Shown here one piece after another: positions 25,014 to 33,036 of a stretch of DNA of 64,000 nt. Under the pieces are notes generated by a model that saw only the letters and a program-made list of their open reading frames with translations, made no database searches and had not been told where the DNA came from. Origin of the DNA: UKL13-3 sp040387195 (lineage in GTDB: Bacteria; Bacteroidota; Bacteroidia; UKL13-3). A program made the translations under genes and the position numbers. The stretch spans positions 157,542 to 221,541 of the forward strand of contig JAZKEF010000012.1 in the NCBI GenBank assembly GCA_040387195.1. Direction: 5' to 3'. Position 1 is the stretch's first letter. Every line of letters begins with the position of its first letter.

Positions 25014-26822
25014 TTGACACAAACTAACAACAACTTAACAGCACCAGCAGCTGACTTTGACTGGAGCATGGACAAGGAAGGCTTTAGCCGTTACTCGCCA
25101 GCAGAACAAGAAACACTTTCAGGATTGTACGAAAAAACATTGAGTACGATTGCTGAAAAAGAAATCGTTAAAGCTACCGTAGTAGGTTTCACCGAAAAAG
25201 AAGTAGTGCTTAACATCGGATTCAAATCGGATGGTTTGATCCAAAGAACAGAATTCCGCGACACTCCGGATTTGAAAGTAGGAGATGTAGTAGAAGTATT
25301 GCTTGAAAACAAAGAGGACATGAATGGTCAGCTTGTGCTTTCACGCAAAAAAGCCGTGAGCGAACGTGCATGGGAAAACATCATGAAAGCTCAGGAAAAT
25401 GACGAAATCGTTAACGGTTACGTTAAAACCCGCACAAAAGGTGGTTTAGTAGTAGACGTAATGGGTATCGACACGTTCTTACCCGGTTCACAAATCGACA
25501 CTAAACCTATTAAGGACTACGATATTTACGTGGGACAAACCATGCCATTCAAAGTGGTTAAGGTAAATCACCAGTTCAAAAACGTAGTTATTTCACATAA
25601 AGTTTTGATTGAAGAAGATATCGAAGCTCAAAAATCTGATATCCTTTCTAAATTGGAAAAAGGTCAGGTATTGGAAGGTACCGTTAAAAACATGACTTCA
25701 TTCGGTGTGTTCATCGATTTAGGTGGTGTTGACGGTTTATTGCATATCACTGATATTTCATGGGGACGTATCAATCATCCGGAAGAAGTATTGAAAATGG
25801 ATGAGAAAATCAACGTAGTAGTACTTGATTTCGATGATGAGAAAAAACGTATCTCTTTAGGCTTGAAACAATTGAGCTCCCACCCTTGGGATAGCTTAAA
25901 CACCAACCTTGAGGTAGGTGCTAAAGTAACAGGTAAGATCGTAAACATCGCTGATTACGGTGCATTCCTGGAAATCGCTCCGGGTGTTGAAGGGTTGATT
26001 CACGTTTCAGAAATGAGCTGGAGCCAACACTTACGTAACCCTTCAGACTTCATGAAGTTGGGTGACGAAATGGAAGCGGTTATTTTGACGTTGGATAAAG
26101 ACGAGCGTAAAATGTCATTAGGCATTAAACAATTGCAACCTGATCCTTGGACTGATATCGCAACTAAATACCCTGTAGGTTCTAAACACAAAGGTGTTGT
26201 TCGCAACATGACCAACTACGGTTTATTCGTTGAATTGGAAGAAGGTGTTGACGGATTGGTTCACGTTTCAGATTTGAGCTGGACTAAGAAAATCAAACAT
26301 CCGAATGAGTTTGTGAAAAAAGACCAGGAATTGGATGTAGTTGTATTGGAAATGGACATGGAAAATCGCAGATTAAGCCTTGGCCACAAACAATTGGACG
26401 AAAATCCTTGGGATACTTTCGAAACTATCTTCACAGTAGGATCGGTACATACCGGAACTGTTATGAAAGTAGATGAGAAGAGTGCAACAATCGCTCTACC
26501 TTATGGTGTAGAAGGTTATGCTCCAATCAAACAATTGACTAAAGAAGATAAAACAATTGCGAAAGAAGATTCAGGACTTGAGTTTAAAGTAACCGAATTC
26601 AACAAAGAGAACAAACGTATCGTGGTTTCTCATACATCAGTATGGAAAGCAGATAACGAAGTGAAAAAAGTTGAAGAAGTAAAAGCTAAAACTGAAGAGA
26701 AAGAAAAAACTACGAAAGCAGTTAAAAAATCTAACGAATCACAAGAGAAATCAACATTTGCTGACGTAGAAGGTTTAGCAGCGTTGAAAGCTCAATTGGA
26801 AAAAGGAAACGATAACAACTAA
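25014..26822 (+). CDS. rpsA: 30S ribosomal protein S1
   Basis: S1 recruits mRNA to the 30S subunit. Starting at TTG 25014 (TTG ACA CAA ACT) the protein has 602 residues with six S1 OB-fold repeats at about 48-110, 133-195, 218-290, 305-375, 393-460 and 478-540. The central ones are the most regular (GVFIDLGGVDGLLHITDISW, GLFVELEEGVDGLVHVSDLSW). A Lys/Glu-rich tail follows. The TTG start is preferred because a rare Shine-Dalgarno-like AAAGGAG lies about 10 nt upstream and the promoter starts RNA just before it; no ATG fits the expected N-terminus. Codon use is highly biased, as expected for an abundant ribosomal protein. Confidence 0.93.
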   Translation: MTQTNNNLTAPAADFDWSMDKEGFSRYSPAEQETLSGLYEKTLSTIAEKEIVKATVVGFTEKEVVLNIGFKSDGLIQRTEFRDTPDLKVGDVVEVLLENKEDMNGQLVLSRKKAVSERAWENIMKAQENDEIVNGYVKTRTKGGLVVDVMGIDTFLPGSQIDTKPIKDYDIYVGQTMPFKVVKVNHQFKNVVISHKVLIEEDIEAQKSDILSKLEKGQVLEGTVKNMTSFGVFIDLGGVDGLLHITDISWGRINHPEEVLKMDEKINVVVLDFDDEKKRISLGLKQLSSHPWDSLNTNLEVGAKVTGKIVNIADYGAFLEIAPGVEGLIHVSEMSWSQHLRNPSDFMKLGDEMEAVILTLDKDERKMSLGIKQLQPDPWTDIATKYPVGSKHKGVVRNMTNYGLFVELEEGVDGLVHVSDLSWTKKIKHPNEFVKKDQELDVVVLEMDMENRRLSLGHKQLDENPWDTFETIFTVGSVHTGTVMKVDEKSATIALPYGVEGYAPIKQLTKEDKTIAKEDSGLEFKVTEFNKENKRIVVSHTSVWKADNEVKKVEEVKAKTEEKEKTTKAVKKSNESQEKSTFADVEGLAALKAQLEKGNDNN

Positions 26823-26845
26823 TCGTTGATCTTTTGAATATTTAT

Positions 26846-26878
26846 AAAATCCCGGCCAAATTGGTCGGGATTTTTTTT
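26846..26878 (+). terminator. Terminator of rpsA
   Basis: AAATCCCGGCCAA pairs with TTGGTCGGGATTT (one G-T wobble) and is followed by eight T residues, 25 bp after the stop codon. Confidence 0.92.
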
Positions 26879-26903
26879 GCGCTATTCTGAGCTATCCGTC
26901 AAA

Positions 26904-26932
26904 TTGAATTATTCAAAAAAGAAGTATACTTG
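26904..26932 (+). promoter_or_regulatory. Promoter of the EVE gene (TTG-N18-TATACTTG), possibly leaderless
   Basis: TTG at 26904-26906 and TATACTTG at 26925-26932 are 18 nt apart. The ATG at 26937 lies only 4 nt after the -7 element, so transcription would start at or next to the start codon. Confidence 0.6.
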
Positions 26933-26936
26933 AATC

Positions 26937-27347
26937 ATGAATTATTTTCTGGTAAAATCGGAACCCTATAAATACAGTTGGGAGCAGTTTAACAAAGACA
27001 AACAAACCGTATGGGACGGTGTACGCAATTATGCGGCACGTAATAACATGCGGGCCATGAAAAAAGGCGACCTGGTATTTTGGTACCACAGCAATGAGGG
27101 TTTGGAAATTGTGGGCATTGCAAAGGTTTCCAAAGAGTTTTACCCTGACCCAACGGCAACAGAAGGAGATTGGAGTGTGGTGGAGTTAAAACCCTTTAAA
27201 AAGCTGAAGAAGCCTGTTACATTGGAACAAATTAAAGCGGATAAGAAATTACAACAGATGGATCTGGTAAGATTGGGCAGGTTAAGTGTTGGTGTGGTGA
27301 GACCTGAAGAGTTTGATCATATATTAGCATTGGCTGAAACAAAATAA
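26937..27347 (+). CDS. EVE-domain protein
   Basis: The 136-residue protein is a stand-alone EVE domain, a PUA-like fold related to thymocyte nuclear protein 1. Diagnostic segments are YFLVKSEPYKYSWEQF at the start, WDGVRNYAARNNMRAMKKGDLVFWYHS and the conserved IVGIAKVSKEFYPDP. EVE domains have a pocket that binds modified bases in DNA or RNA, and they occur in restriction and other defence proteins. The gene has its own promoter after the rpsA terminator. Its TAA is followed directly by the ATG of the zeta-like gene (27345-27348), so the two are surely co-transcribed. Confidence 0.9.
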   Translation: MNYFLVKSEPYKYSWEQFNKDKQTVWDGVRNYAARNNMRAMKKGDLVFWYHSNEGLEIVGIAKVSKEFYPDPTATEGDWSVVELKPFKKLKKPVTLEQIKADKKLQQMDLVRLGRLSVGVVRPEEFDHILALAETK

Positions 27348-27920
27348 ATGCCCGATTTATACATTATAGCAGGACCTAACGGAGCAGGCAAAACCACTGC
27401 GAGTATGACTATTTTGCCGGATGTATTACACATTCGTGAGTTTATTAATGCCGATGCGATTGCTGCCGGAATTTCCCCTTTTAATGTTGAGTCGGTTGCC
27501 TTTCAGGCGGGCCGAATTATGCTCGAAAGAATCCAACAACTCATCAATGAAAAGCAGAGTTTTGCCTTTGAAACTACTTTAGCCACCCGATCCTATATCG
27601 ATTTGGTTAAATACGCTCAATCAAAAGGTTATCATGTTACGCTATTGTTTTTTTGGTTACAGAGCCCTGAACTTGCAAAATCACGTGTTGCTACAAGGGT
27701 CAAACAAGGGGGGCATAATATCCCAACTGAAGTAATTAATCGCAGATATATAAGAGGTATAAACAACCTATTCAATGATTTCATACATTTGTGCAACGTT
27801 TGGACGATATTCGATAACTCAAATACTCATCCGGAATTGATTGCAAAGGGGCTCGGGTCTAATGAAATTGAAATCATTAACGCAGACTCCTTTAAACAAC
27901 TCAAAAGTTATGTTAAGTAA
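27348..27920 (+). CDS. Zeta-toxin-like P-loop kinase
   Basis: This 190-residue P-loop NTPase has Walker A GPNGAGKTT (residues 9-17), the INADAIAAGISP region that contacts substrate in zeta toxins, and FAFETTLATRS (about 74-84), which is typical of the group. The LLFFWLQSPELAKSRVATRV segment resembles the lid with catalytic arginines. Zeta toxins phosphorylate UDP-N-acetylglucosamine, while close relatives phosphorylate other small molecules, so toxicity is not proven here. The gene abuts the EVE gene and overlaps the 55-residue downstream gene by 11 bp. No upstream epsilon-type antitoxin is present. Confidence 0.85.
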   Translation: MPDLYIIAGPNGAGKTTASMTILPDVLHIREFINADAIAAGISPFNVESVAFQAGRIMLERIQQLINEKQSFAFETTLATRSYIDLVKYAQSKGYHVTLLFFWLQSPELAKSRVATRVKQGGHNIPTEVINRRYIRGINNLFNDFIHLCNVWTIFDNSNTHPELIAKGLGSNEIEIINADSFKQLKSYVK

Positions 27921-28077
27921 TAAAGAAGTTGAATTATTAATTGCTAAGATAGATGCTGGTGTTAAACTTGGTGTCCAAAAAGCCCTTGCTAAAATTAAAG
28001 CATCCGAAAATCCTTTAGTGCCTGTTTTGCGTAATGGCAAAGTAGAATGGGTAAACTTGAAAGAGACGAACCAATGA
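27910..28077 (+). CDS. 55-residue partner of the zeta-like kinase (possible antitoxin)
   Basis: ATG 27910 overlaps the end of the kinase gene by 11 bp, and its TGA overlaps the pyrR ATG by 4 bp. The protein is MLSNKEVELLIAKIDAGVKL... then KALAKIKASENP and LVPVLRNGKVEWVNL. It has a helix with a regular basic face and a short C-terminal strand, and no known domain. Position and size fit the small partner that often follows zeta-like kinases; an antitoxin role is inferred. A longer frame starting at 27841 lies mostly inside the kinase gene and is less likely. Confidence 0.6.
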   Translation: MLSNKEVELLIAKIDAGVKLGVQKALAKIKASENPLVPVLRNGKVEWVNLKETNQ

Positions 28078-28613
28078 ACGGAAAAGTAATTCTCGAAAAA
28101 AAACAATTCGATATCACGCTTGACCGCTTGTGTTTCGAACTTATAGAAAAGCATGGCGACTTTTCCGAAACCGCATTAATTGGTTTGCAGCCGCGTGGCA
28201 TTTACCTTTCACGTAGAATCCATGCCCGCATCAGTGAAATTCTGAACACATCAAAAATACTTTACGGAGAACTTGATATTGCTTTTTACCGCGATGATTT
28301 TCGCAGGGGCAACGAGCAAATTATTCCAAGCGAATTAAAAATGGACTTCAGCGTTCAGGACAAACAAATTGTGTTGATTGATGATGTGCTTTATACAGGT
28401 AGAACCATTCGCGCAGCACTGGATGCTTTAACAGATTTTGGTCGCCCCACCAAAGTAGAATTGCTTGTGCTGATTGACAGAAGATTTAGCAGACACTTGC
28501 CGATACAACCCGATTATGTTGGCATGGCGGTTGATTCGAGAGCGAATGATAAAGTGAAGGTAGAATGGAAAGAAACATCGAAGAATGACGCGGTGCATAT
28601 TGTCACGAATTAA
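28074..28613 (+). CDS. pyrR: PyrR bifunctional pyrimidine regulator / uracil phosphoribosyltransferase
   Basis: The 179-residue protein belongs to the type I phosphoribosyltransferase fold. The PRPP-binding motif IVLIDDVLYTGRTIRAAL lies at about residues 100-117, and the PyrR-typical GLQPRGIYLSRRI and AFYRDDFRR segments precede it. In other bacteria PyrR senses UMP/UTP and attenuates pyr mRNA, with minor uracil phosphoribosyltransferase activity. I start at ATG 28074, which overlaps the upstream stop in ATGA; a frame opening at 28047 adds nine unsupported residues. No clear anti-terminator stem is visible in the 231-bp gap before pyrB. Confidence 0.92.
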   Translation: MNGKVILEKKQFDITLDRLCFELIEKHGDFSETALIGLQPRGIYLSRRIHARISEILNTSKILYGELDIAFYRDDFRRGNEQIIPSELKMDFSVQDKQIVLIDDVLYTGRTIRAALDALTDFGRPTKVELLVLIDRRFSRHLPIQPDYVGMAVDSRANDKVKVEWKETSKNDAVHIVTN

Positions 28614-28801
28614 TGTGCAGATGCGCAGATTTGAAAATGTGCAAATGATGAAAAAATTTAGAATTATAAAGCACGAAATTCGAATATAACCGGGTAGGTA
28701 TGCGATTTATCGCACTACATGAAATGATGGGACGATGTGCGAATGAAGGAATGTAGTCAACCGATGTATCGTGTTGATAAAATATAACAAGAAGTAAAAA
28801 A

Positions 28802-28817
28802 GCCAACAGCTAAAAGC
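28802..28817. repeat. 16-bp repeat GCCAACAGCTAAAAGC
   Basis: GCCAACAGCTAAAAGC lies before pyrB within a low-complexity run of AGCTAA/GCCAA units (28800-28843). Its exact reverse complement occurs at 31022-31037 in the ars operon gap. Confidence 0.5.
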
Positions 28818-28844
28818 CAATTGCCAAAAGCTAACCGCCAACAC

Positions 28845-29771
28845 ATGAAAAAATTCAGTCAACGACATTTACTTGGAATTAAGGATCTCACCAGAGACGA
28901 CATTGAATTGGTATTTGAAACAGCCGATAATTTTAAGGCTATCATTAACCGACCGATTAAAAAAGTTCCATCGTTGCGCGATATAACGGTAGCCAATATT
29001 TTCTTCGAAAATTCCACCCGTACCCGTATTTCATTTGAGCTTGCACAAAAACGATTGAGCGCAGATATCGTTAATTTCTCTGCTTCTTCTTCATCGGTAT
29101 CCAAAGGTGAAACCTTAATAGATACCGTTAAAAACATACTGAGCATGAAAGTGGATATGGTGGTGATGCGCCACCCTGCTCCCGGTGCCTGCATTTTTCT
29201 TGCCAAGCATATTGATGCGCAAATCATCAATGCCGGTGACGGAACACACGAGCATCCTACGCAAGCATTATTGGACGCCTACTCCATCCGCGAGAAGCTG
29301 GGAAGTGTAATAGGAAAAAAGGTTGTGATTGTCGGAGATATCCTCCACTCACGGGTTGCTTTATCGAATATCTATTGCCTGCAAAAACTGGGGGCCGAAG
29401 TAATGGTGTGCGGACCAACAACACTTATTCCAAAATACATTGAAAGTCTAGGTGTAAAAGTTGAACACGATTTGATGAAAGCACTGCAATGGTGCGATGT
29501 AGCCAATATGTTACGCATACAACTCGAACGTCAGGATATCAAATATTTCCCATCACTGCGCGAATACAGCATGTTGTATGGACTCGACAAAACTCGTCTT
29601 GACAGTCTTGACAAAGAAATTGTCATCATGCATCCGGGCCCAATTAACCGCGGAGTTGAAATCACAAGCGATGTAGCCGATTCTAAAAATGCCATTATAC
29701 TTGATCAGGTGGAGAATGGTGTAGCTACGAGAATGGCAGTGATGTATTTATTAGCAGGGCAACAATCGTAA
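28845..29771 (+). CDS. pyrB: aspartate carbamoyltransferase catalytic subunit
   Basis: This 308-residue enzyme condenses carbamoyl phosphate and aspartate in the second step of UMP synthesis. Visible motifs are FFENSTRTRISFE (carbamoyl-phosphate site, about residues 48-60), GDGTHEHPTQALLDAYSI, and HPGPINRGVEI near the C-terminus. ATG 28845 (MKKFSQRHLLG) is the start; an earlier TTG at 28821 lies in a low-complexity intergenic run and adds nothing recognisable. The pyrR-pyrB order is common. No pyrI regulatory subunit gene is adjacent. Confidence 0.95.
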   Translation: MKKFSQRHLLGIKDLTRDDIELVFETADNFKAIINRPIKKVPSLRDITVANIFFENSTRTRISFELAQKRLSADIVNFSASSSSVSKGETLIDTVKNILSMKVDMVVMRHPAPGACIFLAKHIDAQIINAGDGTHEHPTQALLDAYSIREKLGSVIGKKVVIVGDILHSRVALSNIYCLQKLGAEVMVCGPTTLIPKYIESLGVKVEHDLMKALQWCDVANMLRIQLERQDIKYFPSLREYSMLYGLDKTRLDSLDKEIVIMHPGPINRGVEITSDVADSKNAIILDQVENGVATRMAVMYLLAGQQS

Positions 29772-30052
29772 GTTAAGTTGACTGAAAGCTGCGGGTTGTC
29801 TTCGTCCGATAGCTATCGGACAACTCAGCCACCCCTGCTCCTATTCCACATTTTCGTTGCCTATTGCTTACTTTCCCTTTGCCTACTTCTTCCTTTGTGC
29901 ATTTCCTCTTCTATTATTTTTTGTTCCGATAGCTTCGGTTACGTCTACAAATTTGTGATAACTGCTCAAAATTAGTAACCCCACAATTCAATTTATAGTC
30001 TTCATTCATTTTCATTTTTTTGAACTCCCCTTGTACGAATGTAAAATCCGAC
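29772..30052. other. Intergenic region with palindromes between pyrB and arsR
   Basis: No gene is supported here. A perfect 18-bp palindrome GTCCGATAGCTATCGGAC sits at 29804-29821, and a degenerate relative CCGATAGCTTCGG at 29926-29938. The 29830-29920 stretch is a pyrimidine-rich run (CTTTCCC, TTCTTCC) without coding character. The arsR promoter follows at 30053. Confidence 0.7.
29804..29821. repeat. 18-bp perfect palindrome, CCGATAGCTATCGG family
   Basis: This is a perfect self-complementary sequence, the second copy of the dispersed element seen at 4457-4476, located 33 bp after the pyrB stop. Confidence 0.8.
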
Positions 30053-30082
30053 TTGTCATTTTCATCATTAATCGTATATTTG
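30053..30082 (+). promoter_or_regulatory. Promoter of arsR (TTG-N19-TATATTTG) with overlapping ArsR-like operator
   Basis: TTG at 30053-30055 and TATATTTG at 30075-30082 are separated by 19 nt. The -7 element is embedded in ATCG-tatatttg-CGAT, an inverted repeat suitable for an ArsR dimer. Autorepression relieved by arsenite is the expected mode. Confidence 0.7.
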
Positions 30083-30099
30083 CGATATATATTTAAGGC

Positions 30100-30438
30100 G
30101 TGGCTATCAACAAAAAGGGTGAATTTTTAACTGATGAAATCAGTTTGTCGGATTTTGCACGCACACTCGGACATCCGGCACGTATTGCCATATTAAAAAC
30201 ACTGGCCGAACGAGAAGAATGTATCTGTGGCGAAATTGTAGAAGTACTTCCACTCGCGCAATCAACCGTTTCGCAGCACCTCAAAGAATTAAAAAATATG
30301 GGATTGATTCAAGGAACACTAAACGGACCCAAATCCTGCTACTGCATCAATTGGGAAGTACTGGAACAATATATGGCAGACTTTAACAAAATGACCAACG
30401 ATTTAATGGCTCTGCGGCCCGCTAATACCTGTTGCTGA
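30100..30438 (+). CDS. arsR: ArsR-family arsenic repressor
   Basis: The 112-residue winged-helix repressor starts at GTG 30100; there is no ATG before the conserved domain. LGHPARIAILKTLAER (about 23-38) and the recognition helix QSTVSQHLKELKNMGLIQG (about 54-72) are typical. Two cysteines (C41, C43 in EECICGE) lie beside the dimerisation helix, and the protein ends with a vicinal pair (TCC); these are candidate As(III) ligands. It heads the operon arsR, DUF6428, acr3, arsC and probably controls it through the operator at its promoter. Confidence 0.9.
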   Translation: MAINKKGEFLTDEISLSDFARTLGHPARIAILKTLAEREECICGEIVEVLPLAQSTVSQHLKELKNMGLIQGTLNGPKSCYCINWEVLEQYMADFNKMTNDLMALRPANTCC

Positions 30439-30520
30439 TTGGCTTTGTGTGGTTAGCTCCCCAATTATCAATCAACCCATTCATCATTGATAAACATATT
30501 CACTTTTATAACCGAATAGC

Positions 30521-30994
30521 ATGAAATTATCTGACATCAAAAAAATACTTCCTTCATTAAATGAACTACAATTCAAACTACCGAATGGGACAACCATTCC
30601 TGCACACTTCCATGTTACTGAAGTAGGAATGGTTACCAAGAACTTTATCGATTGTGGAGGAACTGTTCGTGAAGAAAAAGTTGTAAGTTTTCAGTTATGG
30701 GAAGCCAATGATTTTGACCATCGTTTGGCTCCACAAAAACTATTCAATATTATTCAACTTTCTGAGAGAGTATTGGGTATTGAAGACAATGAGGTTGAAG
30801 TAGAATACCAGTCGGATACAATTGGAAAATATGGATTGCATTTTAATGGAAACAACTTCGAGCTTACCTCAAAAATGACCAACTGCTTAGCCACTGATAA
30901 ATGTGGAATTCCACCCGAGAAATTAAAAGTCAATTTAGCTGACTTAACTGTTGTGAATAATACGGCTTGTGCCCCCGGTGGGACTTGTTGCTGA
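30521..30994 (+). CDS. DUF6428-family protein of the arsenic operon
   Basis: This 157-residue soluble protein matches what I recall of DUF6428, a family repeatedly found in Bacteroidota arsenic operons. Segments include LSDIKKILPSLNELQFKLPNG, IPAHFHVTEVG and FIDCGGTVREEKVVSFQLW. The C-terminal part is cysteine-containing (NCLATDKCG) and ends TACAPGGTCC. No activity is known. It sits 82 bp after arsR and 320 bp before the efflux gene. The cysteine-rich end, like that of ArsR, suggests trivalent arsenic binding, as an inference. Confidence 0.8.
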   Translation: MKLSDIKKILPSLNELQFKLPNGTTIPAHFHVTEVGMVTKNFIDCGGTVREEKVVSFQLWEANDFDHRLAPQKLFNIIQLSERVLGIEDNEVEVEYQSDTIGKYGLHFNGNNFELTSKMTNCLATDKCGIPPEKLKVNLADLTVVNNTACAPGGTCC

Positions 30995-31314
30995 TGCAGG
31001 GTTGATAAAGTGATTGGGGAAGCTTTTAGCTGTTGGCGCATATGTACACGGGGTCTCGAAATTAAGAAAAGTAAGCAACGAGATAATAAGCAGCAGGCTA
31101 CTAATATGGAATAAAAGACAAAATCTCAACGTTTGTCTCAATAGCTCGGAATCGAACTAAATTTTAATAATGAATACTTCTGTCAAAAAAAGGAAAAAAT
31201 AACACAGTACCTAAACAACAGTTTAACTCGCAACCCGAATAACCCGCAACCTTCTATTCACAGAGCCTCATTAACATTATCAACAAATACCTTATCAACT
31301 TACATGCACCAACC
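30995..31314. other. Gap inside the arsenic operon
   Basis: The 320-bp stretch contains no credible reading frame. The reverse complement of GCCAACAGCTAAAAGC lies at 31022-31037. The rest is A-rich with no terminator and no strong promoter match, so read-through from arsR to the efflux gene is plausible. Confidence 0.6.
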
Positions 31315-32346
31315 ATGAACAAACGACTTGCATTCCTTGATCGCTTTTTAACCTTATGGATTTTCCTTGCTATGCTCCTAGGAGTGGGTATCGGATACTT
31401 TATTCCTTCTTCCAAAGATGCCTTAAATGGCTTTCAAAATGGTAGTACCAATATGTTGCTGGCTGCCGGACTCATCGTAATGATGTACCCCCCCCTTGCA
31501 AAAGTGAAATATGAAGAGATTGGTAAAATTTTAAAACATCCTAAAATCTTACTAATTGGAATGGTACAAAGTTGGATTGTTGGTCCCGCATTAATGTTTC
31601 TACTTGCTTACTTGTTTATGCGGAACAATCCTGATTATATGGCGGGGATGCTTTTAATAGGTTTGGCTCCTTGCATTGCAATGGTGTTGGTCTGGAACGA
31701 TCTTGCCAAAGGTGATAATGAATTGTGTGCCGGTATGGTAGCACTTAACAGCGTGATGCAAATCCTGTTTTACAGTAGCTATGCATGGTTTTATGTAACC
31801 TTTGTTCCAACATTAATTGGTATACAAGGTTACGAGATCAATATTGGTATTGGCGAAATTGCACACAGCGTTTTTATTTACTTGGGTATTCCCTTTTTTG
31901 GTGGAATGATTTCCAGGTATGTTTTAATTAAGTTCAAAGGTGCTGATTGGTTTAACCGTAAATTTATTCCTGCAATCAGTCCACTTACGCTTGTGGCGTT
32001 GCTATTTACAATCATTGTCATGTTTAGTCTCAAAGGTGATATGATTATTTCTATTCCATTTGATGTAATAAAAATTGCCATTCCACTCACCATCTTTTTC
32101 CTATTTATGTTTTTGAGCACCTTCTATCTTATTAAGAAAATGGGCGGCAATTATAAAGAGACTACCACCATTTCATTTACAGCAGGCAGCAACAATTTCG
32201 AGTTGGGAATTGCAGTTGCCATTGCAATCTTCGGCATTAACTCCGGTGCTGCTTTCGCTGCTGTTATCGGACCTCTAATTGAAGTCCCCATTCTTATTCT
32301 GCTTGTGCAATTTGCACTCAAAAAACAATCTTTTTTCACCAAGTAA
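31315..32346 (+). CDS. arsB: ACR3-family arsenite efflux transporter
   Basis: The 343-residue inner-membrane permease has about ten helices of the bile acid/Na+ symporter (BART) fold. It shows the ACR3 signature GLAPCIAMVLVWNDLAKGD with the essential Cys120 and the later FTAGSNNFELGIAVAIAIFG and PLIEVPILI motifs containing the conserved Glu. It exports As(III) as arsenite, driven by the proton gradient. The start ATG 31315 (MNKRLAFLDRFLTLW) matches the family. The downstream arsC gene begins 12 bp later. Confidence 0.93.
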   Translation: MNKRLAFLDRFLTLWIFLAMLLGVGIGYFIPSSKDALNGFQNGSTNMLLAAGLIVMMYPPLAKVKYEEIGKILKHPKILLIGMVQSWIVGPALMFLLAYLFMRNNPDYMAGMLLIGLAPCIAMVLVWNDLAKGDNELCAGMVALNSVMQILFYSSYAWFYVTFVPTLIGIQGYEINIGIGEIAHSVFIYLGIPFFGGMISRYVLIKFKGADWFNRKFIPAISPLTLVALLFTIIVMFSLKGDMIISIPFDVIKIAIPLTIFFLFMFLSTFYLIKKMGGNYKETTTISFTAGSNNFELGIAVAIAIFGINSGAAFAAVIGPLIEVPILILLVQFALKKQSFFTK

Positions 32347-32358
32347 TTTCAAGTAACC

Positions 32359-32970
32359 ATGTTTTCAACTATTCAACAATTTTGCGATACCCTCACAGCA
32401 TCATTTGACACCATTCCTGAAGAACGCAAACTGCTCTTGTCAAAAATAAGTTCATACATTCAACTAAAAAAAGATCGTGGAGAAGCCGTTAACTTAGTAT
32501 ACGTATGTACTCACAACTCCCGCAGAAGTCATTTCGGACAAATATGGGCTGCTGTTGCGGGCTCTTATTATAATATTCCCAACATATTCACCTTTTCCGG
32601 AGGAACAGAAGCCACAGCATTTAACATCAATGCCATCAACTCCCTTAAACGAACCGGTTTTAACATAAGTGATGACGGTCAATCATCCAACCCAATGTAC
32701 ACCGTGGCCTATGCTGATCATTTGTACTCAATTTGTTTCTCCAAAGTTTACGATGACACTGCTAATCCGCAACAACACTTTGCGGCCATTATGACCTGCA
32801 GTGATGCAGAACAAAATTGTCCGTTCATTCCGGGAGTGGAGTTGCGCATCGGTACAACCTATAACGATCCGAAGGTTGCAGACAATACAGCCGAACAAGA
32901 TATTACATACGATAAACGCTCCATGCAAATTGCTCTCGAGTGTTTGTATGTATTTTCTCTTGTAAAATAA
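32359..32970 (+). CDS. arsC: Arsenate reductase of the low-molecular-weight phosphatase type
   Basis: This 203-residue protein has an LMW protein-tyrosine-phosphatase fold. The active-site loop is C50-THNSR-R56-S, the CX5R-S motif, and a distal acidic residue lies in NCPFIPG-type context (MTCSDAEQNCPF). Enzymes of this kind reduce As(V) to As(III) with thioredoxin or a partner cysteine; C-terminal Cys candidates are visible. A helical N-terminal extension of about 45 residues precedes the catalytic loop. It lies 12 bp after the ACR3 gene, completing a reduce-and-export pathway. Confidence 0.85.
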   Translation: MFSTIQQFCDTLTASFDTIPEERKLLLSKISSYIQLKKDRGEAVNLVYVCTHNSRRSHFGQIWAAVAGSYYNIPNIFTFSGGTEATAFNINAINSLKRTGFNISDDGQSSNPMYTVAYADHLYSICFSKVYDDTANPQQHFAAIMTCSDAEQNCPFIPGVELRIGTTYNDPKVADNTAEQDITYDKRSMQIALECLYVFSLVK

Positions 32971-32980
32971 TAGTTACGTA

Positions 32981-33010
32981 TTGTCTCCTTCAATTCATAT
33001 AGTATACTTG
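32981..33010 (+). promoter_or_regulatory. Promoter of the agmatinase-family gene (TTG-N19-TATACTTG)
   Basis: TTG at 32981-32983 and TATACTTG at 33003-33010 are 19 nt apart. The leader to the ATG at 33037 would be about 20 nt. Confidence 0.6.
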
Positions 33011-33036
33011 CAGTCCAATTTAGATTCCATCCAATT

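Noticed and set aside
24373..25020. 215-residue antisense frame opposite the HTTM gene
   Set aside because: It has no domain or signal, and a well-supported gene lies on the other strand.
29778..29975. 65-residue frame after pyrB
   Set aside because: It crosses the palindrome and a pyrimidine-rich run, and no promoter or homology is visible.
30995..31314. Possible extra gene in the ars operon gap
   Set aside because: Only short frames with stops; the AT-rich sequence has no promoter or start of quality.
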